64,000 bases of DNA from Daejeonella oryzae DSM 19973 (GTDB lineage: Bacteria > Bacteroidota > Bacteroidia > Sphingobacteriales > Sphingobacteriaceae): positions 411,650 through 475,649 of the forward strand of contig NZ_KE383964.1 of NCBI RefSeq assembly GCF_000422945.1. The letters run 5' to 3'. A model generated the notes under the pieces. That model did not search any database, was not told the DNA's origin, and saw only the letters and a list, made by a program, of their open reading frames with translations. Positions 20,222 through 28,641 of the stretch are shown here, in pieces. A program made the translations under genes and the position numbers. Positions within the stretch are counted from its first letter, which is position 1. Every line of letters begins with the position of its first letter.

Positions 20222-21721
20222 TTATTGAATGGTAATAATATTATTATTGTCTTTCATATATTCCAAAGCATAATTCAGTTCTCCGGTTGCTTCTGCGTAA
20301 ACGGTAAATAAAACATCACCTTTATTGACTTTTTTCCCTAGCGGAGAATGAAATAAAATACCAGCCGAAGCTGATCTGGGAGCACCCGCCAATTTTGCTA
20401 TCCGGGCAAGTTTTCGATTATCAACAGCTTTAACAATTCCTCCTTTTTCTGAAAGTACATCTTGTTTAAACCGGGCATACGCAGGTTCTTTAAATCCTCC
20501 CTGCTTGTGGCAAATGGATATAAATTTGGATAATGCTTTCCCACTTTTCAGGATAGTTTCTGCCTGCTTTTTTCCCGTTCCAACCGCAAACTGACCGGAT
20601 AATTCCAGTAATTCTCCGGCAAGCCAGATAGCAGTTTCCTTTAAATCCATAGGAGCAAATTCCTGATTTCTAAGTACAGAAAGTACGTCTAAAGCTTCCA
20701 GCGAAGGGCCAATTCCTCTGCCCACCGGCTGGGAGCCATCGGTTAATACAACTTTCACTTTTAAGCCGATCGCATTTCCAACAGCTTCGAAGTAAGATTG
20801 AAGCAATAGCGCTTCTTCAGCAGACCTGACTTTGGCAGTATCTCCCACAGGAATATCAATTAATACGTGAGTTGCACCTGCAGCTACTTTCTTGGATAAA
20901 ACAGATGCAATCATTTGTCCGCCACTATCTACTTCCAAAGCTTTTTCCACAGAAATCAGTATATCATCAGCCGGACTTAGTTGTACGGCTCCGCCCCAAA
21001 CTATACAGCCATTTTCCTGGCCAACCACCTGTTTAATTTCTGCCAGACTAAGATTTACGGGAGACATTGTTTCCATTGTATCTGCGGTTCCGGCAGGTGA
21101 GGTAATGGCTCTTGACGATGTTTTTGGTATGGTTAATCCGGCTGCGGCCACAATACTCACAATAATAGGTGTTGTCCGGTTACCCGGAAGACCGCCTACG
21201 CAATGTTTATCTAAGATAATTTTATTATTCCATTGAATTCTCTGACCTGTATTAATCATCGCCTTTGTTAAGCCGATTATCTCGTTTTTGGAAAGATTGT
21301 CTCCGGCGCATGCCGATATAAATGCCGCCAGTTCAATGTTGGAATACATTCCTGCCGCTATATCAGAAATGATTTCAGCAAACTCCTGCTCGCTTAATTC
21401 TTTATCGTATAGTTTGGCCCTTACCAGACTCAGCGAACTAATATGCTTTAAATGCGAAACGCTGATTAACTCCCCGTCATTAACACCCAGCCTTTTCATA
21501 GCTTCCATAGATAAGCCTGCCTCTCCGGATGAAAGCAAATCAGAATGAACTACGTTCAGCGTTGCGATAATGCTTTTTGAATTAAAGTGAACAACTATTC
21601 TTTTTAATGCGGTAAATCCCTCAGAAAGACATACCTGGCAATCTGCCCGCATAAAAATGATATTTTCCCGATAGGTATCAATCCCAATATTTTTTGCTTT
21701 TAATTGCTGCGGTTTATTCAT
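20222..21721 (-). CDS. AMP phosphorylase-like / thymidine phosphorylase family enzyme
   Basis: This 499-residue enzyme is of the pyrimidine/AMP phosphorylase superfamily. It is longer than bacterial DeoA (about 440) because of an N-terminal beta domain of about 80 residues, as in archaeal AMP phosphorylases. The active-site run KHCVGGLPGNRTTP followed by TIPKTSSRAITSPAGTADTM matches the AMP phosphorylase type, not the DeoA type, which has GGVGD and GGTLD. The predicted reaction is phosphorolysis of a nucleoside 5'-monophosphate to a free base and ribose 1,5-bisphosphate. Its start codon overlaps the stop of the beta-CASP gene by one base (TAATG), implying translational coupling. No ribose-1,5-bisphosphate isomerase or RuBisCO gene is seen here. 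Confidence 0.85.
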   Translation of the reverse strand: MNKPQQLKAKNIGIDTYRENIIFMRADCQVCLSEGFTALKRIVVHFNSKSIIATLNVVHSDLLSSGEAGLSMEAMKRLGVNDGELISVSHLKHISSLSLVRAKLYDKELSEQEFAEIISDIAAGMYSNIELAAFISACAGDNLSKNEIIGLTKAMINTGQRIQWNNKIILDKHCVGGLPGNRTTPIIVSIVAAAGLTIPKTSSRAITSPAGTADTMETMSPVNLSLAEIKQVVGQENGCIVWGGAVQLSPADDILISVEKALEVDSGGQMIASVLSKKVAAGATHVLIDIPVGDTAKVRSAEEALLLQSYFEAVGNAIGLKVKVVLTDGSQPVGRGIGPSLEALDVLSVLRNQEFAPMDLKETAIWLAGELLELSGQFAVGTGKKQAETILKSGKALSKFISICHKQGGFKEPAYARFKQDVLSEKGGIVKAVDNRKLARIAKLAGAPRSASAGILFHSPLGKKVNKGDVLFTVYAEATGELNYALEYMKDNNNIITIQ

Positions 21722-23085
21722 TAGACGTCAATTTTTTGATTTAACGAAGGAATGATAGAGTTCCAGCCATATACATCTTTTATTTTTACTCTTAATGAAT
21801 CTGCAGATTGCGGCTCACCATGAACGATGAAAATATATTCGGGCTTTTGCTTTAAAAGACTCAGCCAGTCTATTAACTCTTTTTGATCTGCATGGGCTGA
21901 TAAACCCTGCAGGTTTTCGATGCTGGCATTTACTGTATAATATTTGCCGTATAATTTCACTTCATTTGCTCCTTCAAGCAACTGCCTTCCCCGCGTACCT
22001 TCGGCCTGGAATCCTACCAGTAATATGGTGGCTGAAGGATCTTCCAGATATTTTTGAAAATAATTAAGAACGCGGCCGCCAGATCCCATTCCTCCGCCTG
22101 CAATAACAATCTTCGAACTATTATCCGCCACTAATTTTACAGAATCCTTAACTGTTTTTACGCATCGTATTTCCCGGCACATTTCTTTGCACTGATCGGC
22201 GCTGAGGCGGTGCCAGTTGGTATTGTTGAGAAAAATATCCAGGACCTTATTTCCCATCGGGCTATCCATGTACACCGGTATGTTTGCTATTTTACCCGTT
22301 TTTCTTAATTGCCAGATCAGGTACATGAGCATTTGGGTTCGCTCAACTGCAAAACTCGGGATAATAACAATTCCTTTCTTTTCAAAGGAATTATTAATTA
22401 TCGAGGCTAAATTATCTTCAGAATTTCTGGGGTGAAGGCGTCCGCCGTAGGTTGATTCTATGAATAAAACAGTTGCTTCTTCAGGTTTTTTGGGAGCATA
22501 CATCAGCGGGTCAACCTCCCGGCCAATATCTCCCGAAAAAACAAGTAATTTTTTGCCGATTTTCAATTCAATAAAAGTGGATCCAATAATATGTCCGTTG
22601 TATCTGAACCGGCAATGAATGTCATCATCTATTTTTAGCCATTCATCCGGAGGCTGAGGAGAAAAATGCGGTACTGTATTTTTTACATCTTCTGATGTGT
22701 ATAATGGTTTTGCGGGATTATGCTTTGAATATCCATTTTCATTTGCTCTTTTGGCATCCTCTTCCTGGATTCTGGCACTATCCTGCAATATAATTTCTGC
22801 GACTTCAAGGGTTGGAGAAGTCCCCCATATCTTACCTTTATAACCCGCATTAACAAGTTTTGGTAAATAACCAACATGATCCAGATGGCCATGAGTCAGG
22901 AGAATGACATCAATGAGTGAAGGATTTATCTCAAGTTCTTCCCAATTTAATAAGCGGAGTTTTTTGATTCCCTGAAATAAACCGCAGTCCACTAGGATAT
23001 TTTTCTGATGCGTTTTAATAAGGTATTTTGAGCCTGTCACCGTTCCCGCGGCACCTAAAAAACTAATCTCAATGTTATTATTCAT
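21721..23085 (-). CDS. Beta-CASP metallo-beta-lactamase RNA exonuclease
   Basis: This is a 454-residue metallo-beta-lactamase protein with an inserted beta-CASP domain, the architecture of CPSF73/RNase J-like mRNA-processing nucleases. Zinc ligands are visible in LLTHGHLDHVGYLP and in VFSGDIG. The beta-CASP region contains IPSFAVERTQ and GGGMGSGGRV, and the C-terminal ligands are in LSAHADQKEL and IVHGE. I start it at the ATG at 23085 (MNNNIEISFLG). An in-frame start 12 codons upstream adds a segment absent from this fold. It couples to the AMP-phosphorylase-like gene by a one-base overlap, so RNA degradation may feed nucleotide phosphorolysis. Confidence 0.9.
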   Translation of the reverse strand: MNNNIEISFLGAAGTVTGSKYLIKTHQKNILVDCGLFQGIKKLRLLNWEELEINPSLIDVILLTHGHLDHVGYLPKLVNAGYKGKIWGTSPTLEVAEIILQDSARIQEEDAKRANENGYSKHNPAKPLYTSEDVKNTVPHFSPQPPDEWLKIDDDIHCRFRYNGHIIGSTFIELKIGKKLLVFSGDIGREVDPLMYAPKKPEEATVLFIESTYGGRLHPRNSEDNLASIINNSFEKKGIVIIPSFAVERTQMLMYLIWQLRKTGKIANIPVYMDSPMGNKVLDIFLNNTNWHRLSADQCKEMCREIRCVKTVKDSVKLVADNSSKIVIAGGGMGSGGRVLNYFQKYLEDPSATILLVGFQAEGTRGRQLLEGANEVKLYGKYYTVNASIENLQGLSAHADQKELIDWLSLLKQKPEYIFIVHGEPQSADSLRVKIKDVYGWNSIIPSLNQKIDV

Positions 23086-23163
23086 AGATATTATTTTAGT
23101 TATTCCCAGAACAGATGACAAACTGAGGATATCAGTTCCCTAATTTTTATTTCCGCTTTTAAG

Positions 23164-24006
23164 TTAATTATGACAAAGCTGATGACCTTCTTCAAGAATC
23201 AGGGGAATGCGGGAAGGTTTTATTCCGATGTCACTCAGGTAATATTCTCGATCACAGATTTCTTTGCACAAAACAATGTTTTTATCCAGCAATTGCTGCT
23301 TTTCGAATTTGGAAAGCGTAGTAAGGCAGGTAATCGGATATAGTTCAAGCATGTCAATCTGATCTTTTAAACTATTTTTTTTGGGATAATCCCATCCAAG
23401 CATCTGTAGCCCGGCACAGATTCCATATTGGATTGCATCGTGGGTGAACCGGGTATTAGTAACCACCCAGCCCTGATGAATTTTATGGGCATGACCCGGA
23501 ATCTGAATCCATTTTTGTTCCACATCCTTAAACCTTGACTGAATGTAAAGCGGGATTTTTACGTCACAAACAATTCCGGGCTGATTATGATATTTGCATT
23601 CGATCATAAAATAATGATCTTCTTTTTCAGCTATTACATCTATCTCATGATACACACATTTGCCTTTTACAATTTCCCCTAGTTTTATGGAGTACCCCTG
23701 GTGTTTTAATATTTCCCCAATAAATTTTTCAAAAGGATAGCCCGAAGGCCCCAGTTCCATAATGGCTCCTTTTAAATGATATTTTGCAGCCAGGTGACCC
23801 GAGCGTTCCCGGAGAAGATTATGAGCAATACGATAAATTTTTTTTGTAGAAATTCCTTCGTACAATTTTGGCTTTAATTCATTTAGAATTAATTGGGCCT
23901 GTTCTTCATCAGCCCCTGCATTTATCAGTGATCGCTTAAATTTTTCGGTAGAAAATGTGACTTTCAGTCCGCTGGCTTTGGTTATGATCAGGTCGCTTGA
24001 TTTCAT
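23164..24006 (-). CDS. ATP-cone domain fused to a restriction-endonuclease-like nuclease
   Basis: This is a 280-residue two-domain protein. The N-terminus (about 5-92) is an ATP-cone, the nucleotide-sensing module of ribonucleotide reductase and NrdR. The middle (about 95-215) is a PD-(D/E)XK nuclease fold of the Mrr type, with the catalytic Asp in YHEIDVIAEK and the E-C-K pair in YFMIECKYH. The C-terminal 60 residues are cysteine- and histidine-containing but unrecognised. It heads the four-gene minus-strand set, behind two Crp/Fnr-type promoter modules. A nuclease gated by ATP or dATP level is a reasonable inference; the substrate (DNA or RNA) is unknown. Confidence 0.85.
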   Translation of the reverse strand: MKSSDLIITKASGLKVTFSTEKFKRSLINAGADEEQAQLILNELKPKLYEGISTKKIYRIAHNLLRERSGHLAAKYHLKGAIMELGPSGYPFEKFIGEILKHQGYSIKLGEIVKGKCVYHEIDVIAEKEDHYFMIECKYHNQPGIVCDVKIPLYIQSRFKDVEQKWIQIPGHAHKIHQGWVVTNTRFTHDAIQYGICAGLQMLGWDYPKKNSLKDQIDMLELYPITCLTTLSKFEKQQLLDKNIVLCKEICDREYYLSDIGIKPSRIPLILEEGHQLCHN

Positions 24007-24044
24007 AGGCAGACTTCTTTAGTAAAGGAGCGGAATCCGGTATA

Positions 24045-24088
24045 CAAATATTTACATATCAAACTGTGCCTAAGATGACCATCGTCAT
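24045..24088 (-). promoter_or_regulatory. Crp/Fnr-type palindrome plus -7 core (proximal)
   Basis: The palindrome ATGAC-CATC-GTCAT (24075-24088) has its centre exactly 35 bp upstream of a TTTG -7 core (24045-24048 on the minus strand), placing the site near -42. It drives the ATP-cone/nuclease operon with a leader of about 30 bases. The spacing is identical to seven other modules in this island. Confidence 0.7.
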
Positions 24089-24120
24089 AACATGCGATGA
24101 TTTAAAAACGTGATTATAAA

Positions 24121-24164
24121 TAAATATGCCTTACCTGCGAAATGAAAGGGATGACGAAGGTCGC
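24121..24164 (-). promoter_or_regulatory. Crp/Fnr-type palindrome plus -7 core (distal, weak)
   Basis: The degenerate palindrome ATGAC-GAAG-GTCGC (24151-24164) lies exactly 35 bp, centre to centre, from TTTA (24121-24124, minus strand). It sits 76 bp upstream of the proximal module and may be a second promoter for the same operon. The imperfect right arm and the TTTA core make it the weakest of the set. Confidence 0.4.
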
Positions 24165-24252
24165 TGTGAAATATTAATCACTGCGAATGCAGAAATAATA
24201 GTTATAAAGAGTAGAGTTTTACTAATAATGAAGATTAAAACAAAAAGGATTT

Positions 24253-24708
24253 TTACAGATTCAGTATTGCCCATCCCTGGGAGTGTCTGATAATTATTTC
24301 TCCGTTAGCACTGGGAACGTAGGAGATGAATGAGAATAAACTACTCTTTTCAATTTTTCTTTGAATTAATGTGTTTTCACATTGGGCAAGGATAACTCCT
24401 TTAGTAAGCAAATCTGTAAGTCTCTCTTCAAATGGGCCACTCTTTTCAAACAATTTTACTCCATCGCCAAAGGCAACTAATTCAATTTCCAGTTTACCTT
24501 TCAACCGGGGATCGGCCATTGCATTTTTAATATTCCTAAGTATTCCGGAAATTTTCTTTTCATCACCGTTATTGAGGACATATAAAGCTTTATAATTAGA
24601 AAGGGTTGCTTCTGCTCCTGTAAAAACATGATTTTGTGTCTGTGCAGATGCAGGTGCAGTAAACATGAAAAAACAAGCGGTTACTATCAGGATGGATAAT
24701 TTCTTCAT
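24253..24708 (-). CDS. Exported DsrE-like protein
   Basis: This 151-residue protein has a cleavable signal peptide (MKKLSILIVTACFFMFTAPA, cut after ASA) and a DsrE/DsrF-like domain, recognisable from YKALYVLNNGDEKKISGILR, ELVAFGDGVKLF and TKGVILAQCENTL. Relatives carry or transfer sulfane sulfur. A single Cys lies in the position where DsrE proteins have their conserved one (AQCENT). It is the third gene behind the TsdA-like and SoxB-like genes on the same strand, 93 bases from the latter, which fits a periplasmic role in thiosulfate or persulfide handling. Confidence 0.82.
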   Translation of the reverse strand: MKKLSILIVTACFFMFTAPASAQTQNHVFTGAEATLSNYKALYVLNNGDEKKISGILRNIKNAMADPRLKGKLEIELVAFGDGVKLFEKSGPFEERLTDLLTKGVILAQCENTLIQRKIEKSSLFSFISYVPSANGEIIIRHSQGWAILNL

Positions 24709-24801
24709 AAGAATAGTATTTGGTAAGAATTAATAAAACGGGAATGATTTTAATGATGCGTTATAATAAATAAATCAGGTGGTTTATTTATTCACAAGAT
24801 G

Positions 24802-26532
24802 CTAAATAAATTTATAATCGTAACCTTCTAACTGAGATAATAAGTCAGCCGGCTGATCTGTTGCCGTAACTCTTCCTTCAATTTTTGGAGATACCGGCGA
24901 ATGTACCGCAAGATACTCGGTTAAGATTTGGTGCAGCGAAGAATTTAGCTTTCTGGCACTCTTTACATTTTCCACACGGCATAAAGTATCATCAGGATCG
25001 CCCTCTCTTTCGCAGGCCACAATGCTGTACATTTTTTCCTTATCTATTTTTTTGCCTTTGACTTTTACCCAATTCAGCCGTTTGCCTTTTTCATTATATG
25101 CCGTAAAATTTATTTCCATGCCGCAGAATCGTACCACCCATCCTCCGAAACGTTCCGCAGGATTATCGGCAAACACATTGTGCAGTTCTTTTTCAAGCCA
25201 TTCCCATAATTGCTGACCCGAAATTTCACCTTCTTTTGCAATGCTTTCTACAGGAAGCATGCTCCATAAAAATTCATAAGTGATCTCTGCTAAACCCGTT
25301 TTCGCATCCGGAATTAAAGGCGGACAAAAACGAAACCCGTTGCTTAATGCTATATCCGGTTTGAATTTCCACATAATCGCATCGGTAATCATATTATCCA
25401 TTGGATTTTCTAAAACGTAATACCTCACCAATGGAACCCTGCTTTTCCCAATTACTTTATCCAGTTCTTTTTTATAAGGATCTCTTGCTTTTAAAACCAA
25501 ATCCATCATTTCCTGATCGGGCTTATATATTTCCGGGTCAACATCTAAAAGCTGGTAATTATGATCTTTTATTTTCCCGTCTTCCAGAACTATATCCAGT
25601 TTGGAAATGAATGAGCCAAAAGCACCCGGTTCGGTAACCCTTGTGTACCTGGCATCGATAGGTTTTCGAACACGTTCATGCGTATCAGCACCCAAAATAT
25701 AATCCACACCCTCAATCTCCTGATTATTTCCCAGATCTACCTGCTGAGCCAAACCCATATGCGTTACAAGAAAAACCATTTCGCATTTTTCATATTTTCT
25801 CAGAATACGAACATATTTTGCAACGTTTAATTCCGGTTTGGTAAATTTAATTCCCTCGCTGTACGCAGGAGACTGACGTTTTGGTGTTAAAGGATCGTTA
25901 TAGCCTATAAATCCAATTTTTAAGCTGCCCATATTGCTTGTCCAATATGGAGGATACATTAAGTCGCCATTCTCATTATCTTTTGTATCGTGGAACATAT
26001 TGGCGCAAATTTTTTGGGCCTGGTAAAATCCCATATCCTCACGCATTATTTCTTTCCCATATACAACTTCCCAGTTTCCGGGCAAAACCAGATCATACCC
26101 AATATTATTTATCAGGGGCACAATAGCTTTGCCTTCGCTCAATGCTGCAACGGCGCCACCCTGAAAGCAATCGCCACCGTCAATAATTAACGTGTTATCC
26201 GGATTTTGTGATTTAAGCGTATGCAGCATAGTTTTGAGAACTGCAAATCCGCCTCTTTTTTTATAAACTTCTTTCTCATTCTCCCAAAAGAATTCATCAT
26301 GGGTATAAAGCTGGGCATGTATATCCGCCGTATGAAGCAAAGTAATGCGTTTAGCTTTACCTTGCTGCAAAGTTTTACTTTTCAGGATTTCCTGTTCATG
26401 ATTTATATCTCCGGTTATTGCTGATGCAACCTGCGGTAACCCGCTTAAGGCTAAGCCGGCCATGCCTACGGTTTTGATAAAATTGCGACGCTCAGTATGG
26501 CAATTGCAGGTTTCGGAATTAGGCATAGTCAT
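24802..26532 (-). CDS. SoxB-like metallophosphoesterase (5'-nucleotidase family), Tat-exported
   Basis: This 576-residue periplasmic protein has a Tat-type signal (ERRNFIKTVGMAGLALSG) and a calcineurin-like phosphoesterase domain (about 60-340) joined to a 5'-nucleotidase C-terminal domain (about 375-540). The closest pattern is the thiosulfohydrolase SoxB: HTADIHAQLYT, DGGDCFQGG, LPGNWEVVYGK and VTHMGLAQQVDL. The usual last metal motif GGHTHD reads GADTHER, so one metal-binding His appears as Asp. SoxB cleaves sulfate from a carrier-bound sulfane chain, but no SoxYZ, SoxAX or SoxCD genes lie in the window. It follows the TsdA-like gene by 50 bases. A 5'-nucleotidase role remains possible. 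Confidence 0.8.
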   Translation of the reverse strand: MTMPNSETCNCHTERRNFIKTVGMAGLALSGLPQVASAITGDINHEQEILKSKTLQQGKAKRITLLHTADIHAQLYTHDEFFWENEKEVYKKRGGFAVLKTMLHTLKSQNPDNTLIIDGGDCFQGGAVAALSEGKAIVPLINNIGYDLVLPGNWEVVYGKEIMREDMGFYQAQKICANMFHDTKDNENGDLMYPPYWTSNMGSLKIGFIGYNDPLTPKRQSPAYSEGIKFTKPELNVAKYVRILRKYEKCEMVFLVTHMGLAQQVDLGNNQEIEGVDYILGADTHERVRKPIDARYTRVTEPGAFGSFISKLDIVLEDGKIKDHNYQLLDVDPEIYKPDQEMMDLVLKARDPYKKELDKVIGKSRVPLVRYYVLENPMDNMITDAIMWKFKPDIALSNGFRFCPPLIPDAKTGLAEITYEFLWSMLPVESIAKEGEISGQQLWEWLEKELHNVFADNPAERFGGWVVRFCGMEINFTAYNEKGKRLNWVKVKGKKIDKEKMYSIVACEREGDPDDTLCRVENVKSARKLNSSLHQILTEYLAVHSPVSPKIEGRVTATDQPADLLSQLEGYDYKFI

Positions 26533-26582
26533 AATTAATCTTTTTAAAATTTGATTACCAGCATTTGCATGAAGAATTAGAA

Positions 26583-27668
26583 TTATTTACCGCCGGTTTT
26601 CGAGGCTTTAACAATCGGGTCATACGGGCCGTATTTGTGTTGTTTTGCCGAAAATTTATCAGCGTATGGACCGAACGGGAAATCGAACGGTTTTTTTGAA
26701 GTGTCTTTCCAGTCGCCGCTTTGATCTTTATGAGGCCGCGGCATAGAATTTACATAGGCAGCCACATCCCAAGCTTCTTCATCACTTAGCTGCTGATTTT
26801 CGTGAGTAGCGCCTAATGGCATATTATTTTTCACGTAGCCAGAGAATCCGGACAAACGAAATAAACCTGCGCCATCATTATAACTATTTTTTCCCCAGAG
26901 GGGAGGATAGAGATATCCGGTTTGCTCGGGATTGGCTAAGCCTTCACCATTTTTACCATGGCAAGACTGACATTTACCGGAATAAACTACCGCACCTTTT
27001 TTAGGGTCTGCAGCCCGGTCAAGAAAGGCAAGCTTTTCTAAGCCGGCACCTGCCGGAATTTTACCTTTTTCTATACCGGTTCCAAGCCATTTCATATAAG
27101 CAAGCATAGCTTTCATCTCTTTGCTTGTACTATCCAGCGCCTTCCCATTTAAACTGCGTTCAAAACAGTCGTTAATTCTTTTTACAGTAGATTCTTTAGT
27201 GCCGGAGCGGGCCCTGAATTTGGGATACGTAGAATAAACGGCCGAGTAATTATTCCCCCAGGGTTTTGTTCCTGCATCGAGATGACAGTTTTGACAATTC
27301 ATTCCGTTGCTGATACTGGCAACTTTGCCTTTGGGACCCAAATATGTAGATGTATGGGCAATTAATTCCTTACCATAAAGGATTATTTCCCCTTCTGTTC
27401 CCGAGGGCAGCGTACTTTCATCCGGGGCGGTCCATAACGCACTTGCTACATTAGTTTTAGTATTCTCTATTGCAGGAGAACTGGCTTCAGTAACTGGAAC
27501 TTGAGGAGTGGATTGCAATTGATCTGCTGATCTTTCATCCGTTCCTGACTCAAATAGGATACTTATAAAAATACCTGCAACAACTAAGAAAAGTACAGAA
27601 ATGATTATTACCGAGCGGGATACGCTGATTATAGCTTTTTCAACTTCATTTTGCTTATTGTGAGGCAT
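26583..27668 (-). CDS. tsdA: Diheme cytochrome c, thiosulfate dehydrogenase (TsdA)-like
   Basis: This 361-residue periplasmic protein is held by an N-terminal helix (VIIISVLFLVVAGIFISILF) and has two c-type heme sites, CQNCH at 125-129 and CQSCH at 233-237. Between them lies TVKRINDCFERSLNG. In characterised TsdA enzymes the Cys of this motif is an axial ligand of the active-site heme, and here it is Cys168. TsdA oxidises two thiosulfates to tetrathionate or runs the reverse reaction. A Crp/Fnr-type activator module lies upstream. The SoxB-like and DsrE-like genes follow on the same strand, making a compact thiosulfate unit. Confidence 0.85.
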   Translation of the reverse strand: MPHNKQNEVEKAIISVSRSVIIISVLFLVVAGIFISILFESGTDERSADQLQSTPQVPVTEASSPAIENTKTNVASALWTAPDESTLPSGTEGEIILYGKELIAHTSTYLGPKGKVASISNGMNCQNCHLDAGTKPWGNNYSAVYSTYPKFRARSGTKESTVKRINDCFERSLNGKALDSTSKEMKAMLAYMKWLGTGIEKGKIPAGAGLEKLAFLDRAADPKKGAVVYSGKCQSCHGKNGEGLANPEQTGYLYPPLWGKNSYNDGAGLFRLSGFSGYVKNNMPLGATHENQQLSDEEAWDVAAYVNSMPRPHKDQSGDWKDTSKKPFDFPFGPYADKFSAKQHKYGPYDPIVKASKTGGK

Positions 27669-27733
27669 TTTGAATTATTCTTAAGATGTAAAGCACTTAT
27701 AAATTTCTATTTACTCATGCAGAATTATATAAA

Positions 27734-27777
27734 TAAAGTTATAATACACGTGAACAATCATTTGTAACAAAAGTCAC
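27734..27777 (-). promoter_or_regulatory. Crp/Fnr-type palindrome plus -7 element for tsdA
   Basis: The site GTAAC-AAAA-GTCAC (27764-27777) is centred exactly 35 bp upstream of the TTTA core of TAACTTTA (27734-27741, minus strand). The 337-base gap 27669-28005 holds this module and otherwise shows no gene. Confidence 0.68.
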
Positions 27778-28005
27778 ATAGCAAAGGTTACCGAAGAATA
27801 GGTATTTGAACAAACCCGGAAGATGTTCATTTTTAAATTAAAAGATAGGTTTATCTGTTTAACTAATTCTGCTAAAATTGACTGAAGCCTTTAATCAACA
27901 GAAATAAATTTCTTAGCTTAAATTTAAGCAATGGATTTTTGAAAAAGAATAGAAAATACGCTTAGGAATTCTGCATATCCAGGTCTCTACAGAAAAAATA
28001 GTTAA

Positions 28006-28635
28006 TTAAAATTCTTTAAGGAGTTTTATTTCGTTCCGGTAAAGTAAAATTTTGCCATCATTTTCTAATTGTTTTAGCAGACGGGAAACAACTACTCTTG
28101 ATGTGGCCAATTCATCGGCAATTAAATAATGAGAAACTTTAATAACACTCGAGCCGGAAAGACGCTGTTTTTCTCTGAGATAGGAGATAAGCCGTTCATC
28201 AAGTTTATGAAAAGCAATGCTCTCAATTGATTTAAGTAATTCTAAGAAACGTTCATTAAAACTGCGCATAATGTAGTTTTTCCAGCTGGGATATTTACAA
28301 AGCCATTCATCCAGTTTAGTATGCGGAATGGCGATCAGTTCCACATCATCTTCGGCAATTGCCTTTACTTCACTTTTTTTGGCTTCTACGCAGCAACTAT
28401 AGGCCATTGAACAGCTTTCGTTGCTCGACAAATAATAAAGTAATATTTCTTTTCCGTTTTCATCCATGCGCAGCACTTTGATATTGCCATTGACAATGAT
28501 GGGCATCATACGGATGTATTTACCATAATCCATGATAATATCACCTTCTTTATAATGCTTTAACTCACCAAACTCCTGCATTTCTTTAACAAGCGCAGGT
28601 TCAAAAGTCGAATCGAAAGTTGCTGTATTATTCAT
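28006..28635 (-). CDS. Crp/Fnr family transcriptional regulator with cysteine cluster
   Basis: This 209-residue regulator has an N-terminal cyclic-nucleotide-binding-type beta barrel (about 15-115), a long dimer helix (about 120-150) and a C-terminal winged helix with recognition helix SRVVVSRLLKQLE (about 178-190). The barrel carries Cys75, Cys81 and Cys82 in ESCSMAYSCCVEA, plus Cys113. These could sense redox state or persulfides, or bind a metal cluster. The Fnr-type N-terminal cysteine array is absent, and the cAMP-binding residues of Crp are not evident. It begins 6 bases after the porin gene and is co-transcribed with it. Its location among sulfur genes makes it the best candidate to bind the repeated palindromes of this island. 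Confidence 0.92.
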   Translation of the reverse strand: MNNTATFDSTFEPALVKEMQEFGELKHYKEGDIIMDYGKYIRMMPIIVNGNIKVLRMDENGKEILLYYLSSNESCSMAYSCCVEAKKSEVKAIAEDDVELIAIPHTKLDEWLCKYPSWKNYIMRSFNERFLELLKSIESIAFHKLDERLISYLREKQRLSGSSVIKVSHYLIADELATSRVVVSRLLKQLENDGKILLYRNEIKLLKEF

Positions 28636-28641
28636 AGGATC

